Virus record (IMG/VR): IMGVR_UViG_3300008108_000023
Span: 91,209 to 155,208 of that record
From: a virus
Direction: 5' to 3' (one strand)
DNA: 64,000 nt
In this document: positions 1 to 11,500 of the stretch, piece by piece
Position numbering within the stretch: the stretch's first letter is position 1
How the letters are laid out: each line of letters begins with the position of its first letter
Program-made: the position numbers and the translations under genes
The notes under the pieces: model-generated
Seen by the model: only the letters and a program-made list of their open reading frames with translations
Told to the model about the DNA's origin: nothing
The model's database searches: none

Positions 1-3000
1 TGGTTGGTGTGACTGTATTCGTTGGAGTGTTAGTAGGTGTCTGAGTTGGGGTAACAGTATTTGTTGGAGTATTGGTAGGAGTATTGGTAGGGGTTACAGT
101 ATTGGTAGGAGTATTGGTAGGGGTTACAGTATTGGTAGGAGTATTCGTTGGGGTTAGAGTTGGTGTAACAGTTTTGGTAGGAGTATTAGTAGGGGTTACA
201 GTATTTGTAGGAGTTACCGTAGGACTCAATGTGGGAGTCACCGTATTAGTTGGTGTATTGGTTGGGGTTACGGTGTTGGTTGGAGTGTTTGTAGGTGTAT
301 TAGTTGGAGTAACAGTATTTGTAGGTGTATTAGTCGGGGTATTGGTTGGTGTTACGGTGTTGGTTGGGGTTAAAGTTGGTGTGACAGTTTTTGTTGGTGT
401 ATTGGTTGGCGTAACAGTGTTTGTCGGAGTATTAGTTGGGGTGTTGGTTGGTGTATTAGTTGGAGTTACAGTGTTGGTTGGAGTGTTAGTTGGTGTTACG
501 GTATTGGTTGGGGTTACTGTGTTTGTAGGAGTATTGGTCGGTGTATTCGTTGGGGTTAGAGTTGGTGTAACAGTTTTGGTAGGAGTATTAGTAGGAGTTA
601 TAGTATTCGTTGGTGTGTTGGTCGGTGTAACAGTATTAGTTGGGGTGTTGGTTGGGGTGTTGGTTGGAGTAACAGTATTAGTTGGAGTATTAGTTGGGGT
701 GTTGGTTGGAGTAACAGTGTTTGTTGGGGTTACCGTAGGGCTCAATGTGGGAGTTACAGTTTTAGTAGGGGTGTTTGTTGGAGTTACGGTGTTGGTTGGG
801 GTATTGGTTGGTGTGTTAGTTGGTGTAACTGTATTAGTGGGAGTCACTGTAGGGCTCAATGTTGGAGTTACAGTGTTGGTTGGGGTGTTAGTTGGTGTAT
901 TGGTTGGTGTAACTGTATTCGTTGGAGTGTTTGTAGGAGTGTTGGTTGGGGTTACAGTATTAGTTGGTGTGTTGGTTGGAGTTAATGTAGGTGTAACGGT
1001 TCTTGTGGGGGTGTTGGTAGGGGTTACGGTATTAGTTGGAGTGTTTGTTGGGGTATTTGTTGGGGTTACGGTATTAGTTGGAGTGTTTGTTGGGGTATTT
1101 GTTGGGGTTACGGTATTAGTAGGGGTATTGGTTGGGGTATTTGTTGGGGTTACGGTATTAGTAGGGGTATTGGTTGGAGTTAATGTAGGTGTAACGGTTC
1201 TTGTGGGGGTGCTGGTAGGGGTTACGGTGTTAGTTGGAGTGTTGGTAGGTGTGTTAGTTGGCGTAACGGTGTTAGTTGGAGTCACAGTCGGACTCAATGT
1301 AGGTGTTACTGTATTTGTTGGGGTGTTGGTAGGGGTATTTGTAGGTGTTACGGTGTTGGTAGGTGTAACTGTTGGACTCAATGTAGGAGTCACAGTATTT
1401 GTTGGTGTATTTGTAGGTGTGTTAGTTGGGGTAACGGTATTAGTTGGAGTGTTGGTTGGTGTATTTGTTGGTGTTACTGTGTTAGTAGGGGTATTTGTGG
1501 GAGTATTTGTAGGTGTTACGGTGTTGGTAGGTGTAACTGTTGGACTCAATGTGGGAGTCACAGTTTTAGTAGGAGTATTTGTAGGTGTTACGGTGTTGGT
1601 AGGTGTGTTTGTTGGGGTATTGGTTGGAGTTACCGTATTCGTCGGAGTATTAGTAGGGGTGTTAGTTGGAGTTACAGTGTTTGTTGGTGTGTTTGTAGGG
1701 GTATTGGTAGGTGTTACTGTGTTAGTAGGAGTATTTGTAGGAGTATTGGTTGGTGTTACGGTATTTGTAGGAGTTACAGTTGGTGTTAATGTAGGAGTCA
1801 CCGTGTTTGTTGGGGTATTGGTGGGAGTATTTGTAGGGGTTACCGTATTTGTCGGTGTATTGGTTGGTGTTAAAGTAGGTGTAACCGTTCTTGTTGGAGT
1901 GTTAGTTGGTGTAACCGTATTTGTAGGAGTATTAGTAGGGGTGTTGGTAGGGGTTACAGTATTCGTAGGGGTATTGGTTGGTGTATTCGTGGGTGTGACA
2001 GTATTAGTTGGTGTTACGGTTGGACTCAGTGTAGGGGTTACTGTATTGGTTGGAGTGTTAGTTGGGGTATTTGTAGGTGTAACTGTATTTGTTGGGGTGT
2101 TTGTAGGTGTATTAGTTGGTGTAACTGTATTAGTTGGTGTATTCGTAGGGGTTTGAGTTGGTGTAACAGTATTTGTAGGAGTCACAGTCGGACTCAATGT
2201 GGGAGTCACGGTCTTAGTCGGTGTGTTAGTAGGGGTAACTGTGTTCGTAGGAGTTACCGTAGGACTCAATGTAGGGGTGACAGTGTTGGTTGGAGTATTG
2301 GTTGGTGTGTTGGTTGGTGTTACGGTGTTTGTAGGAGTTACTGTATTAGTAGGAGTGTTCGTAGGGGTATTGGTAGGGGTTACTGTGTTAGTTGGAGTGT
2401 TAGTAGGTGTATTGGTAGGAGTAACTGTATTGGTTGGTGTATTTGTGGGTGTAACAGTGTTAGTTGGTGTGTTAGTTGGTGTGTTGGTAGGAGTTACGGT
2501 GTTAGTTGGAGTATTTGTAGGTGTCTGAGTTGGTGTAACTGTATTCGTAGGGGTTACAGTCGGACTCAGTGTAGGTGTTACTGTGTTAGTCGGGGTAACT
2601 GTAGGTGTATTTGTTGGAGTTACAGTGTTGGTTGGGGTGTTGGTTGGAGTTACGGTGTTCGTTGGAGTATTGGTTGGTGTATTAGTTGGGGTTACTGTAT
2701 TAGTTGGAGTATTGGTTGGGGTATTGGTTGGAGTTACAGTCTTGGTTGGTGTGTTGGTTGGTGTTACGGTGTTTGTTGGAGTATTGGTTGGAGTGTTTGT
2801 GGGGGTGTTGGTTGGTGTTACGGTGTTTGTTGGGGTGACTGTATTGGTTGGAGTGTTTGTTGGGGTGTTGGTGGGAGTATTTGTAGGGGTTACCGTATTT
2901 GTCGGTGTATTGGTTGGTGTTAAAGTAGGTGTAACCGTTCTTGTTGGAGTTACAGTCGGACTCAATGTTGGAGTTACTGTATTGGTTGGTGTTAGTGTCG

Positions 3001-6000
3001 GGCTTAATGTTGGTGTAACAGTACTAGTTGGGGTATTGGTTGGGGTGTTGGTTGGAGTTACCGTATTGGTTGGTGTATTCGTCGGTGTATTTGTAGGTGT
3101 AACAGTATTCGTAGGTGTTACAGTTGGAGTATTGGTTGGGGTTACTGTGTTAGTTGGAGTATTGGTGGGGGTATTGGTTGGAGTAACAGTATTTGTTGGT
3201 GTCACAGTCGGACTCAATGTTGGTGTAACAGTTTTTGTTGGGGTATTTGTCGGTGTCTGAGTTGGTGTTACGGTATTGGTTGGCGTATTGGTAGGAGTAT
3301 TGGTTGGCGTATTTGTTGGAGTTACGGTATTAGTTGGTGTGACTGTATTGGTTGGGGTGTTAGTCGGCGTGTTCGTAGGGGTGTTGGTTGGTGTTACCGT
3401 ATTTGTTGGTGTATTAGTAGGTGTGTTAGTAGGTGTTACTGTATTTGTAGGCGTGTTCGTGGGAGTCTGAGTTGGTGTTACAGTGTTAGTAGGAGTGTTA
3501 GTTGGCGTGTTAGTGGGTGTAACAGTATTAGTAGGAGTCACCGTTGGACTCAATGTAGGTGTAACAGTATTGGTTGGTGTGTTGGTCGGAGTGTTGGTAG
3601 GAGTTACAGTATTAGTAGGAGTCACCGTTGGACTCAATGTAGGTGTAACTGTATTTGTTGGGGTATTTGTTGGGGTATTGGTAGGAGTTACTGTATTAGT
3701 CGGAGTGTTGGTCGGGGTGTTGGTTGGAGTAACAGTGTTGGTGGGAGTATTGGTTGGAGTGTTAGTTGGTGTATTTGTTGGGGTTACGGTGTTGGTTGGA
3801 GATACCGTATTTGTAGGAGTATTGGTTGGAGTGTTAGTTGGGGTTAGTGTTGGGGTTACGGTGTTTGTTGGGGTATTGGTAGGTGTATTGGTTGGTGTAA
3901 CGGTATTTGTAGGAGTAACAGTGTTGGTTGGAGTATTGGTAGGACTTAATGTTGGCGTATTAGTTGGGGTTACGGTGCTGGTTGGAGTCACTGTTGGACT
4001 CAATGTAGGTGTAACTGTATTTGTTGGTGTGTTGGTAGGAGTGTTTGTAGGAGTCACAGTATTAGTAGGAGTCACAGTTGGACTTAATGTGGGAGTTACT
4101 GTATTAGTTGGAGTGTTGGTAGGTGTGTTAGTTGGGGTTACTGTATTTGTCGGGGTATTGGTTGGGGTATTTGTTGGTGTAACGGTGTTGGTCGGAGTGT
4201 TTGTGGGAGTATTTGTAGGAGTTACTGTGTTCGTAGGAGTTACTGTAGGACTCAATGTTGGTGTTACTGTATTTGTTGGGGTGTTAGTAGGAGTGTTTGT
4301 TGGAGTCACCGTGTTTGTTGGGGTATTGGTGGGAGTATTTGTTGGTGTAACAGTATTTGTTGGGGTGTTAGTTGGGGTGTTGGTAGGAGTTACCGTATTG
4401 GTTGGTGTGTTAGTTGGGGTGTTGGTAGGAGTTACCGTATTGGTTGGTGTGTTAGTAGGAGTGTTTGTTGGTGTAACAGTATTGGTTGGTGTGTTAGTAG
4501 GAGTGTTTGTTGGTGTAACAGTATTGGTAGGAGTTACAGTTGGGGTGTTGGTTGGAGTTACAGTATTAGTAGGCGTATTGGTAGGAGTATTAGTTGGAGT
4601 TACTGTATTTGTAGAAGTATTGGTAGGAGTATTGGTAGGGGTGACAGTATTGGTGGGCGTATTGGTAGGAGTATTGGTTGGGGTGACTGTATTTGTTGGA
4701 GTATTTGTTGGGGTGTTAGTTGGAGTTACTGTATTTGTAGGAGTATTGGTAGGAGTATTGGTAGGGGTGACAGTATTGGTGGGGGTGTTTGTAGGAGTAT
4801 TGGTAGGGGTGACAGTATTGGTTGGAGTATTAGTTGGGGTGACTGTATTTGTTGGAGTATTTGTTGGGGTGTTGGTAGGGGTGTTGGTAGGAGTTACAGT
4901 ATTGGTTGGAGTAACTGTATTGGTTGGAGTGTTTGTCGGGGTATTTGTAGGTGTCAGTGTCGGTGTTACGGTATTTGTTGGAGTATTAGTAGGAGTGTTA
5001 GTTGGTGTAACCGTATTTGTTGGTGTATTTGTGGGTGTATTGGTAGGAGTAACTGTATTGGTAGCCGTATTGGTAGGAGTGTTGGTTGGTGTATTAGTTG
5101 GTGTGACTGTATTGGTCGGAGTTACCGTCGGTGTATTTGTTGGGGTTACGGTATTGGTAGGGGTTACTGTTGGTGTATTCGTAGGCGTGTTTGTTGGGGT
5201 TACGGTATTTGTTGGAGTATTAGTGGGGGTATTCGTAGGTGTATTGGTTGGTGTTACGGTGTTAGTTGGGGTATTTGTAGGGGTTTGAGTTGGTGTAACG
5301 GTATTGGTTGGAGTCACTGTTGGACTCAATGTTGGCGTTACCGTATTGGTAGGAGTATTAGTTGGCGTATTGGTAGGAGTAACTGTGTTGGTTGGGGTGT
5401 TGGTAGGAGTGTTAGTTGGTGTTACAGTATTAGTTGGTGTGTTAGTTGGTGTGTTTGTTGGTGTTACGGTGTTCGTAGGGGTGTTAGTAGGTGTCAGTGT
5501 TGGGGATACCGTATTGGTAGGAGTGTTAGTTGGTGTATTTGTAGGGGTTACCGTATTGGTAGGAGTATTAGTTGGTGTATTTGTAGGAGTAGCAGTATTA
5601 GTAGGGGTATTTGTTGGAGTATTGGTCGGTGTTACAGTGTTTGTTGGAGTGTTGGTTGGTGTTACAGTGTTTGTTGGGGTGTTTGTCGGAGTGTTGGTTG
5701 GGGTATTCGTTGGTGTTACAGTATTTGTAGGGGTTACGGTGTTGGTTGGAGTATTGGTGGGGCTTAATGTTGGGGTATTTGTAGGGGTTACGGTGTTGGT
5801 TGGGGTCGCTGTTGGAGTCAATGTAGGTGTAACTGTATTGGTTGGGGTATTGGTAGGAGTATTGGTTGGGGTAACAGTATTGGTAGGAGTAACTGTTGGA
5901 CTCAATGTAGGAGTAACTGTATTGGTAGGAGTGTTTGTTGGTGTATTGGTTGGTGTTACAGTATTAGTTGGAGTATTTGTTGGAGTTAAAGTTGGTGTAA

Positions 6001-8280
6001 CAGTTTTTGTTGGTGTATTAGTTGGGGTGTTAGTAGGAGTTACTGTATTGGTTGGTGTGTTTGTGGGAGTATTGGTTAATGTAACGGATGGTGTTACAGT
6101 GTTGGTTGGTGTTACCGTTGGAGTATTGGTGGGTGTTGGGGTGCTCGTTGGAGTTGGTGAGGGTAACATTGTATAATCAATGTCACAAGAAGGTGCTGGT
6201 GTTGGTGAAACCGTCACAGTTACACTTGGTGTATTTGTTGGAGTTACAGTATTGGTTGGAGTTACAGTATTTGTCGGGGTGTTTGTGGGGGTAACTGTAT
6301 TGGTTGGAGTCACTGTTGGACTCAATGTTGGTGTTACAGTGTTAGTAGGAGTGTTGGTCGGCGTGTTAGTTGGAGTATTGGTTGGTGTTACGGTGTTAGT
6401 TGGTGTTACCGTAGGACTCAATGTAGGAGTCACAGTATTGGTAGGTGTATTGGTTGGAGTATTGGTTGGTGTTACGGTGTTAGTTGGTGTTACCGTAGGA
6501 CTCAATGTAGGAGTCACAGTATTCGTTGGTGTGTTTGTAGGTGTATTAGTCGGAGTTACGGTGTTGGTTGGAGTTACGGTATTTGTGGGAGTGTTTGTAG
6601 GAGTGTTGGTAGGAGTGTTTGTTGGAGTTACGGTGTTGGTTGGGGTATTGGTTGGGGTATTGGTTGGTGTAACGGTATTTGTAGGAGTATTTGTAGGTGT
6701 CTGAGTTGGAGTTACTGTATTCGTCGGTGTGTTTGTTGGGGTGTTGGTAGGAGTTACGGTATTGGTAGGACTTAATGTTGGAGTGTTAGTTGGAGTATTT
6801 GTTGGAGTTACTGTGTTGGTTGGAGTATTCGTAGGTGTAACCGTATTTGTTGGTGTATTAGTTGGGGTGTTTGTAGGTGTATTAGTTGGTGTCACAGTTT
6901 CTGTTGGAGTCACTGTAACAGTATTGGTTGGTGTGACTGTATTGGTAGGGGTTACGGTGTTGGTTGGTGTAAGTGTTGGTGTTTCTGTGGGAGTATTTGT
7001 TGGTGTGTTGGTGGGGGTATTTGTTGGTGTTTCGGTTGGTGTATTTGTAGGTGTATTAGTTGGAGCTACCGTATTTGTTGGAGTTACAGTTGGAGTGTTA
7101 GTTGGGGTAACCGTTGGTGTAACAGTATTGGTAGGAGTATTGGTTGGGGTTTGAGTTGGTGTAACGGTTGCAGTATTTGTTGGTGTTAGGGTAGGTGTTT
7201 CAGTTTGTGTTACAGTGGGTGTATTGGTTGGAGTTACAGTATTGGTTGGAGTTACAGTTGAGGTATTAGTCGGAGTGTTAGTTGGTGTTATGGTGTTGGT
7301 TGGGGTATTGGTAGGTGTTTCGGTAGGGGTAACGGTTGGACTCAGTGTTGGTGTTACTGTGTTAGTCGGAGTATTAGTTGGGGTGTTGGTTGGTGTTTCG
7401 GTAGGGGTAACGGTTAGGGTTACGGTGTTGGTTGGAGTATTGGTTGGTGTTTCGGTTGGTGTTTCGGTTGGTGTATTAGTTGGGGTAACAGTATTGGTTG
7501 GAGTTACAGTTGGGGTAACAGTTGGGGTAACAGTTGGAGTTACGGTGTTGGTTGGGGTATTGGTTGGTGTTTCGGTTGGTGTTTCGGTTGGTGTATTAGT
7601 TGGGGTAACAGTATTTGTTGGGGTGTTAGTGGGTGTTTCAGTCGGTGTATTAGTTGGGGTATTGGTTGGTGTTTCGGTAGGGGTTACTGTATGAGTTGGT
7701 GTATTGGTAGGTGTTTCGGTAGGGGTTACCGTATTTGTTGGAGTTACAGTTGGAGTTTCGGTAGGGGTAACTGTATTTGTTGGGGTGTTGGTAGGTGTTT
7801 CAGTTGGTGTATTGGTTGGGGTTACCGTATTTGTTGGGGTTACAGTTGGAGTTTCGGTCGGAGTAACAGTTGGTGTCTCGGTTGGTGTAACTGTATTCGT
7901 AGGAGTTACAGTAGGTGTGTTGGCTGGTGATTCGGTTGGAGTTACTGTGTTAGTTGGGGTAACTGTAGGAGTTTCAGTTGGGGTAACCGTTGGGGTATTT
8001 GTTGGGGTATTGGTTGGAGTTACTGTGTTAGTTGGAGTAACTGTAGGAGTTTCAGTTGGGGTAACTGTAGGCTCGTTTGTTGGAGTATTAGTCGGAGTTA
8101 CGGTATTCGTAGGAGTATTTGTTGGAGTGATAGTATTGGTTGGGGTAACAGTAGGTGTTTTTGTAACCGTAGGTGTAACAGTAGGGGTTTTGGTAACTGT
8201 TGGGGTTGGGGTATTTGAAGTAAAGGTTGTTGGTGTTGGTGTTAATGATGGTGTAAGTGTTGGTGAAGGTGTAGGTGAAG
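1..8280 (-). repeat. Degenerate Thr-Pro coding repeats, about 8.3 kb
   Basis: Near-continuous array of 6-codon units ([16 protein letters not shown] and T-E-T-P variants) with no frame break: successive plus-strand shadow frames all keep the same phase. Units differ mostly at third codon positions of the minus frame. The array is therefore long diverged or kept from exact identity, while the protein repeat is conserved. TETPT units cluster at the N-terminal end (about 6960-8050), and TPTLSPT units dominate from about 200 to 6510. Confidence 0.9.
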
Positions 8281-8482
8281 GTGTAGGGCAAGGAATCTCA
8301 GCCACACAAGTTTTATCAAGTGACGGAAAATAAACTGAGTAAGTACCTAAGTAGTAGTTTGTGTCGTAATAATATGGCATCACGACAGTACCTAAATTCA
8401 AGGTACCGCCAGTACAAGGATAAAATGTGATAACACCAATTTCACCATCAAAATTACCTGTGTTTATTTTTATTAATGCCAT
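1..8482 (-). CDS. Giant Thr-Pro repeat protein, probable virion fibre or stalk (3' end outside window)
   Basis: The minus frame is open from the ATG at 8482 to base 1, at least 2,827 codons without a stop. The first ~50 residues are unique, containing a GGTLNLGT motif and tyrosines, and end in [12 protein letters not shown]. Everything after is repeats such as [13 protein letters not shown], interspersed with [11 protein letters not shown] (left and middle parts) and TETPT (mainly 6960-8050). The minus strand is the coding one: the frequent Phe/Leu alternation in the plus frame is silent on minus (ACN Thr codons), and variation falls at minus wobble positions. One non-repeat island lies near 6155-6212. 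Such Pro/Thr repeats form extended rods, so a tail fibre or adhesin stalk is inferred. The unique head domain resembles that of the gene at 63139-64000. The C-terminal (tip) domain is not in the window. Confidence 0.85.
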   Translation of the reverse strand, partial: MALIKINTGNFDGEIGVITFYPCTGGTLNLGTVVMPYYYDTNYYLGTYSVYFPSLDKTCVAEIPCPTPSPTPSPTLTPSLTPTPTTFTSNTPTPTVTKTPTVTPTVTKTPTVTPTNTITPTNTPTNTVTPTNTPTNEPTVTPTETPTVTPTNTVTPTNTPTNTPTVTPTETPTVTPTNTVTPTESPANTPTVTPTNTVTPTETPTVTPTETPTVTPTNTVTPTNTPTETPTNTPTNTVTPTETPTVTPTNTVTPTETPTNTPTHTVTPTETPTNTPTNTPTETPTNTPTNTVTPTNTPTETPTETPTNTPTNTVTPTVTPTVTPTVTPTNTVTPTNTPTETPTETPTNTPTNTVTLTVTPTETPTNTPTNTPTNTVTPTLSPTVTPTETPTNTPTNTITPTNTPTNTSTVTPTNTVTPTNTPTVTQTETPTLTPTNTATVTPTQTPTNTPTNTVTPTVTPTNTPTVTPTNTVAPTNTPTNTPTETPTNTPTNTPTNTPTETPTLTPTNTVTPTNTVTPTNTVTVTPTETVTPTNTPTNTPTNTPTNTVTPTNTPTNTVTPTNTPTNTPTLSPTNTVTPTNTPTNTPTNTVTPTQTPTNTPTNTVTPTNTPTNTPTNTVTPTNTPTNTPTNTPTNTVTPTNTVTPTNTPTNTPTNTVTPTLSPTVTPTNTVTPTNTPTNTPTNTVTPTLSPTVTPTNTVTPTNTPTNTPTNTPTNTVTPTLSPTVTPTNTVTPTNTPTNTVTPTNTVTPTNTPSVTVTVSPTPAPSCDIDYTMLPSPTPTSTPTPTNTPTVTPTNTVTPSVTLTNTPTNTPTNTVTPTNTPTNTPTKTVTPTLTPTNTPTNTVTPTNTPTNTPTNTVTPTLSPTVTPTNTVTPTNTPTNTPTNTVTPTLTPTATPTNTVTPTNTPTLSPTNTPTNTVTPTNTVTPTNTPTNTPTNTPTNTVTPTNTPTNTVTPTNTPTNTPTNTATPTNTPTNTPTNTVTPTNTPTNTPTNTVSPTLTPTNTPTNTVTPTNTPTNTPTNTVTPTNTPTNTPTNTVTPTNTPTNTPTNTVTPTLSPTVTPTNTVTPTQTPTNTPTNTVTPTNTPTNTPTNTPTNTVTPTNTPTNTPTVTPTNTVTPTNTPTVTPTNTVTPTNTPTNTPTNTATNTVTPTNTPTNTPTNTVTPTNTPTNTPTNTVTPTLTPTNTPTNTPTNTVTPTNTVTPTNTPTNTPTNTPTNTVTPTNTPTNTVTPTNTPTNTPTNTVTPTNTPTNTPTNTVTPTNTPTNTPTNTVTPTNTPTNTPTNTVTPTNTPTNTSTNTVTPTNTPTNTPTNTVTPTNTPTVTPTNTVTPTNTPTNTPTNTVTPTNTPTNTPTNTVTPTNTPTNTPTNTVTPTNTPTNTPTNTVTPTNTPTNTPTNTVTPTNTPTNTPTNTVTPTLSPTVTPTNTVTPTNTPTNTPTNTVTPTNTPTNTPTNTVTPTNTPTNTPTNTVTPTLSPTVTPTNTVTPTNTPTNTPTNTVTPTLSPTVTPTSTVTPTNTPTLSPTNTPTNTVTPTNTVTPTNTPTNTPTNTVTPTLTPTNTPTNTPTNTVSPTNTVTPTNTPTNTPTNTPTNTVTPTNTPTNTPTNTVTPTNTPTNTPTNTVTPTLSPTVTPTNTVTPTNTPTNTPTNTVTPTLSPTVTPTNTVTPTNTPTNTPTNTVTPTQTPTNTPTNTVTPTNTPTNTPTNTVTPTNTPTNTPTNTPTNTVTPTNTVTPTNTPTNTPTNTPTNTVTPTQTPTNTPTKTVTPTLSPTVTPTNTVTPTNTPTNTPTNTVTPTNTPTVTPTNTVTPTNTPTNTPTNTVTPTNTPTNTPTSTVTPTLSPTLTPTNTVTPTLSPTVTPTRTVTPTLTPTNTPTNTVTPTNTPTNTPTNTPTNTVTPTNTVTPTNTPTNTPTNTPTNTVTPTNTPTKTVTPTNTPTNTPTNTVTPTNTPTNTPTNTVTPTNTPTNTVTPTNTPTVTPTNTVTPTLSPTVTPTNTVTPTQTPTNTPTNTVTPTNTPTNTPTNTVTPTNTPTNTVTPTNTPTNTPTNTVTPTNTPTNTPTNTVTPTNTVTPTNTPTNTPTNTVTPTLSPTVTPTNTVTPTNTPTKTVTPTLSPTVTPTNTVTPTQTPTNTPTNTVTPTNTPTNTPTNTVTPTNTPTNTPTNTVTPTLSPTVTPTNTVTPTNTPTNTPTNTVTPTNTPTNTPTNTVTPTNTPTRTVTPTLTPTNTPTNTVTPTNTPTNTPTNTVTPTLTPTVTPTNTVTPTNTPTNTPTNTVTPTNTPTNTPTNTVTPTNTPTNTPTNTVTPTNTPTNTPTNTVTPTNTPTKTVTPTLSPTVTPTNTVTPTNTPTNTPTNTVTPTNTPTNTPTNTVTPTNTPTNTPTNTVTPTLSPTVTPTNTVTPTNTPTNTPTNTVTPTLSPTVTPTNTVTPTNTPTNTPTNTVTPTSTPTRTVTPTLTPTNTPTNTVTPTNTPTNTPTNTVTPTNTPTNTPTNTVTPTNTPTNTPTNTVTPTNTPTRTVTPTLTPTNTPTNTVTPTNTPTNTPTNTVTPTNTPTNTPTNTVTPTLSPTVTPTNTVTPTNTPTNTPTNTVTPTNTPTKTVTPTLSPTVTPTNTVTPTNTPTNTPTNTVTPTNTPTNTPTNTVTPTNTPTNTITPTNTPTKTVTPTLTPTNTPTNTPTNTVTPTNTVTPTNTPTNTVTPTNTPTNTPTNTPTNTVTPTNTPTKTVTPTLTPTNTVTPTNTPTNTPTNTVTPTNTPTNTPTNTVTPTNTPTNTVTPTLSPTVTPTNTVTPTNTPTKTVTPTLTPTNTPTNTVTPTNTPTNTVTPTNTPTNTPTNTVTPTQTPTNTPTNTVTPT

Positions 8483-8572
8483 TTAAATCTACAGTCTTAT
8501 CTATATCTATTTTTATTATAAAAATATACTCATTTATTCGGGTATTGTCAACGTCTATTTTTACAGTTTTTA

Positions 8573-11500
8573 TCATGGACAATCAAAAATGGAACTACTT
8601 AATTCCTCATTAGTTGGTTCTGTAGGACAATGGTTGGCATCGATATAATATTGACCGAGGTTGAATCCAATATTTGGATGTTTATCGTATTTGTGTTTCA
8701 TCAGAATTTGGTCGCTGTTATTTCCATTGAAAACAACAACAAATTCATCAGTTAGTGGTGTATTGTCTAATTCAAAATTTAGATTGAAGTATAATCCTGT
8801 ATCGCAATAATTTAAGTCGACATCAATTACTTCTATGGTTTTACCATATTTGTTTATTAAATAATCCCCATGGTTATATAATTCTTTCGGATGGTCACAA
8901 CAAGGTTCAATAAAATCTGTTGGTTTTTTTTGTAATTCCTCTGGGAACCTATCGTCAAAAAAGTAAACACTATTTGTAGGTGTTCCAAAATTTTCAATGA
9001 TTCTATTTGTATAAACTCTTAGTTGTGTTGTTGGTAAAACTTCAAAAACTTCATAAGTATTATTTTGGGTTAATCCTGTAATGATACTTTTCTTGATTGA
9101 TGCTAAACATTCAATGTCTGTAATTTCAAGTTTTTGATAGTTGTACGTAAATGAATACCCTGATACAGGTCCATTCACAATTTGTTGGTGACTATATTCT
9201 GTACATTGTTTGTAAGATGCAGATAAAACATATTCCCCAACATTTAAATCACAAACACTTTTACCACTTATCGTACCACCACTAATATAACTTTCAATAT
9301 TGTCATCTGTAGTTTGGTTGTCAATGGTTAATCCGCTATCAACTACTAAAACTATAGAGTCACATTTTAAACCATAGTTAAAGTTTGATTTGTATTCAAC
9401 TTTTGGTTGTATTGTGTAACCTGTGTAATTGTCACAATATGTTGCACCTGAAACAACTGAAATTGGGGATGATATTGTTCCTTGGTAACCAACAATACTA
9501 AATAATTCTACGTGACTTTTTCCTGATGGTGTTGGACATGGGTCATGTTCAATTTTGGGTTGTAGACCTTCAATTTTGAATTTTACTTCTTTATTTGCTG
9601 CATCTACAATATTAAAATCTATTACATCATTTTCTGAAAAACCAGTTAATTTATATACACAATCACTAACTTTTTGAATGTAAACATCCGCATTTTCATT
9701 TGTTCCACTTACACAATTAGCATAAATGTTAAATGGCCATGTTGAACCTTGTTGGATACCTGTTTTGTATCCAATTACTTCAAAAAACACATCACTCACT
9801 AATGTACATCCACTGTTTGAGTCGCAATAAACGGTATTATCAGTATAAACTTTAACACTGATTCCATTTGTATTTTTTGTGATTTTGTAATCGGCATCAA
9901 ATCGATAATCAAAATAGTCGACCACTGAACATTCGTTTGGACCTAATTTTACGGATGAAAACTTAACTTTTTCAACACCATTTTCATCAGTGTATGTTGT
10001 GTATTTTATTAATGGTATTGTTTCTGAAAAATATGTTTGGCCTGTGGTTCCCGTGAAAGCAGAATAGGGTTCATACCCTGCACTATTTCTTGTAATAGTT
10101 ACGTCATCAATCAATACAGATAACGCCGATAACCATAGTTCTTTAATTTTAGTAACATCAGGTTCAAGATAATCTTTATAATCACATATTAAGGAAAGAT
10201 TTACCGTATCACCACTGGTGACCCCACTTGTACATCCTGTAAATGGTTGTGCATCAAATAATTTTGCACTGTTTGAAGTGTTACTTGTTCCACTAACAAT
10301 CACATACATAGAGGATGTTAGACCCGTGTAGTCGGCCCCACCATAAACTGTTCCATCAATTTCAATTACAGGATAGTAAGTAACACCTGTAAGGTTTATT
10401 AAACCTCTAAAATTATTTTCTTCACCTAAAATATTTTCTAAATCTTCCTCAATTACATTTTCAAAATCAGGGTATAGTTCCTCAATAAATTCTAATGGTT
10501 GACAATCATATCTATATTGATATTTTGGTCTACCAAACACGTTATTTTCTATTAAATTACCGCCGGTCCATTGAGTGGTTGATGGTACTAATTGTTCAAC
10601 TAATTGTGGCCAATAAGGTGATAATTTATTAACAAATTCAATAACATTTATTTGATTATATGGTGTAAAACCTGTTGTTTGTGATATATAATCTCTATAG
10701 ACATCTTCTAATTGAATATAATTTTTTTTGTAACGAATTTTGTTAGAATTTGTTACAAGTCCATGAATAAAGGTGTCTAAAAATTCAGCAAAAGTTTTAC
10801 CTGTTTGGGGTAATAAAGTATTTGTACCAAAACTTATTAATAATTCTCTACTTTGTCTAAAGATATCATAATCTATACCTCGTGATGGTGAGATATAAAT
10901 TCCAATGTTTTTTCTATTTAAAATTAATAAATAATCATCCTCAATTGGTTTTCCGTCTTTATTATCGACCGCGGAAACCAATTCATAACCGGTATCTAAA
11001 CCTGGTAATGTTCTATATAAATCAAAGTATTCTTCTCCGTATGTGTAGTTTTTATTCTTTGTTTTAATTGTTTTGGTGTTACCCGTTAGTATTGAGTTAC
11101 TACTGTCTAAAACGAGTGGAGTACGGTGTGATAATGTAATATCGTACCATCCTGAACCTTTACCAAAGAATATGTTTTCAGTTTCGTTATATGCTCTTCT
11201 TGGTAGTCCAGTTTTTTCGTCTACAGGGTAACCCTCTCTGTCAAATGTTGTTGACGCTGAGTAGTAAACTTTAGAATATGTGAAACCTGTACTATCAAAG
11301 GTGGCGTAAGAATATCTTTTGTTACCTTGAATCGCATCGTATATGTCTTGTTGTAAATTAAAACTAGATGGAATTGACGTTACTTTATAAATGTATTCAT
11401 CAATCCTAATCAAAGGCTCGGGTGCCCCCAAAAATTTTAAAAAGAAATCAATAGAGGATTTTGTTCCTTTTGATTTATAAATGTGAGCAAGATTTATAAG

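Noticed and set aside
1-8280. CRISPR array or satellite DNA
   Set aside because: No constant repeats with variable spacers; the units are coding and diverge at wobble positions.
72-8333. Long plus-strand frames of VGVTVLVG repeats
   Set aside because: They are antisense shadows of the Thr-Pro frame. Their frequent Phe/Leu changes are silent on the minus strand, and the plus frames are broken by TGA where minus simply has Gln. The minus frame is continuous with a proper N-terminal domain.
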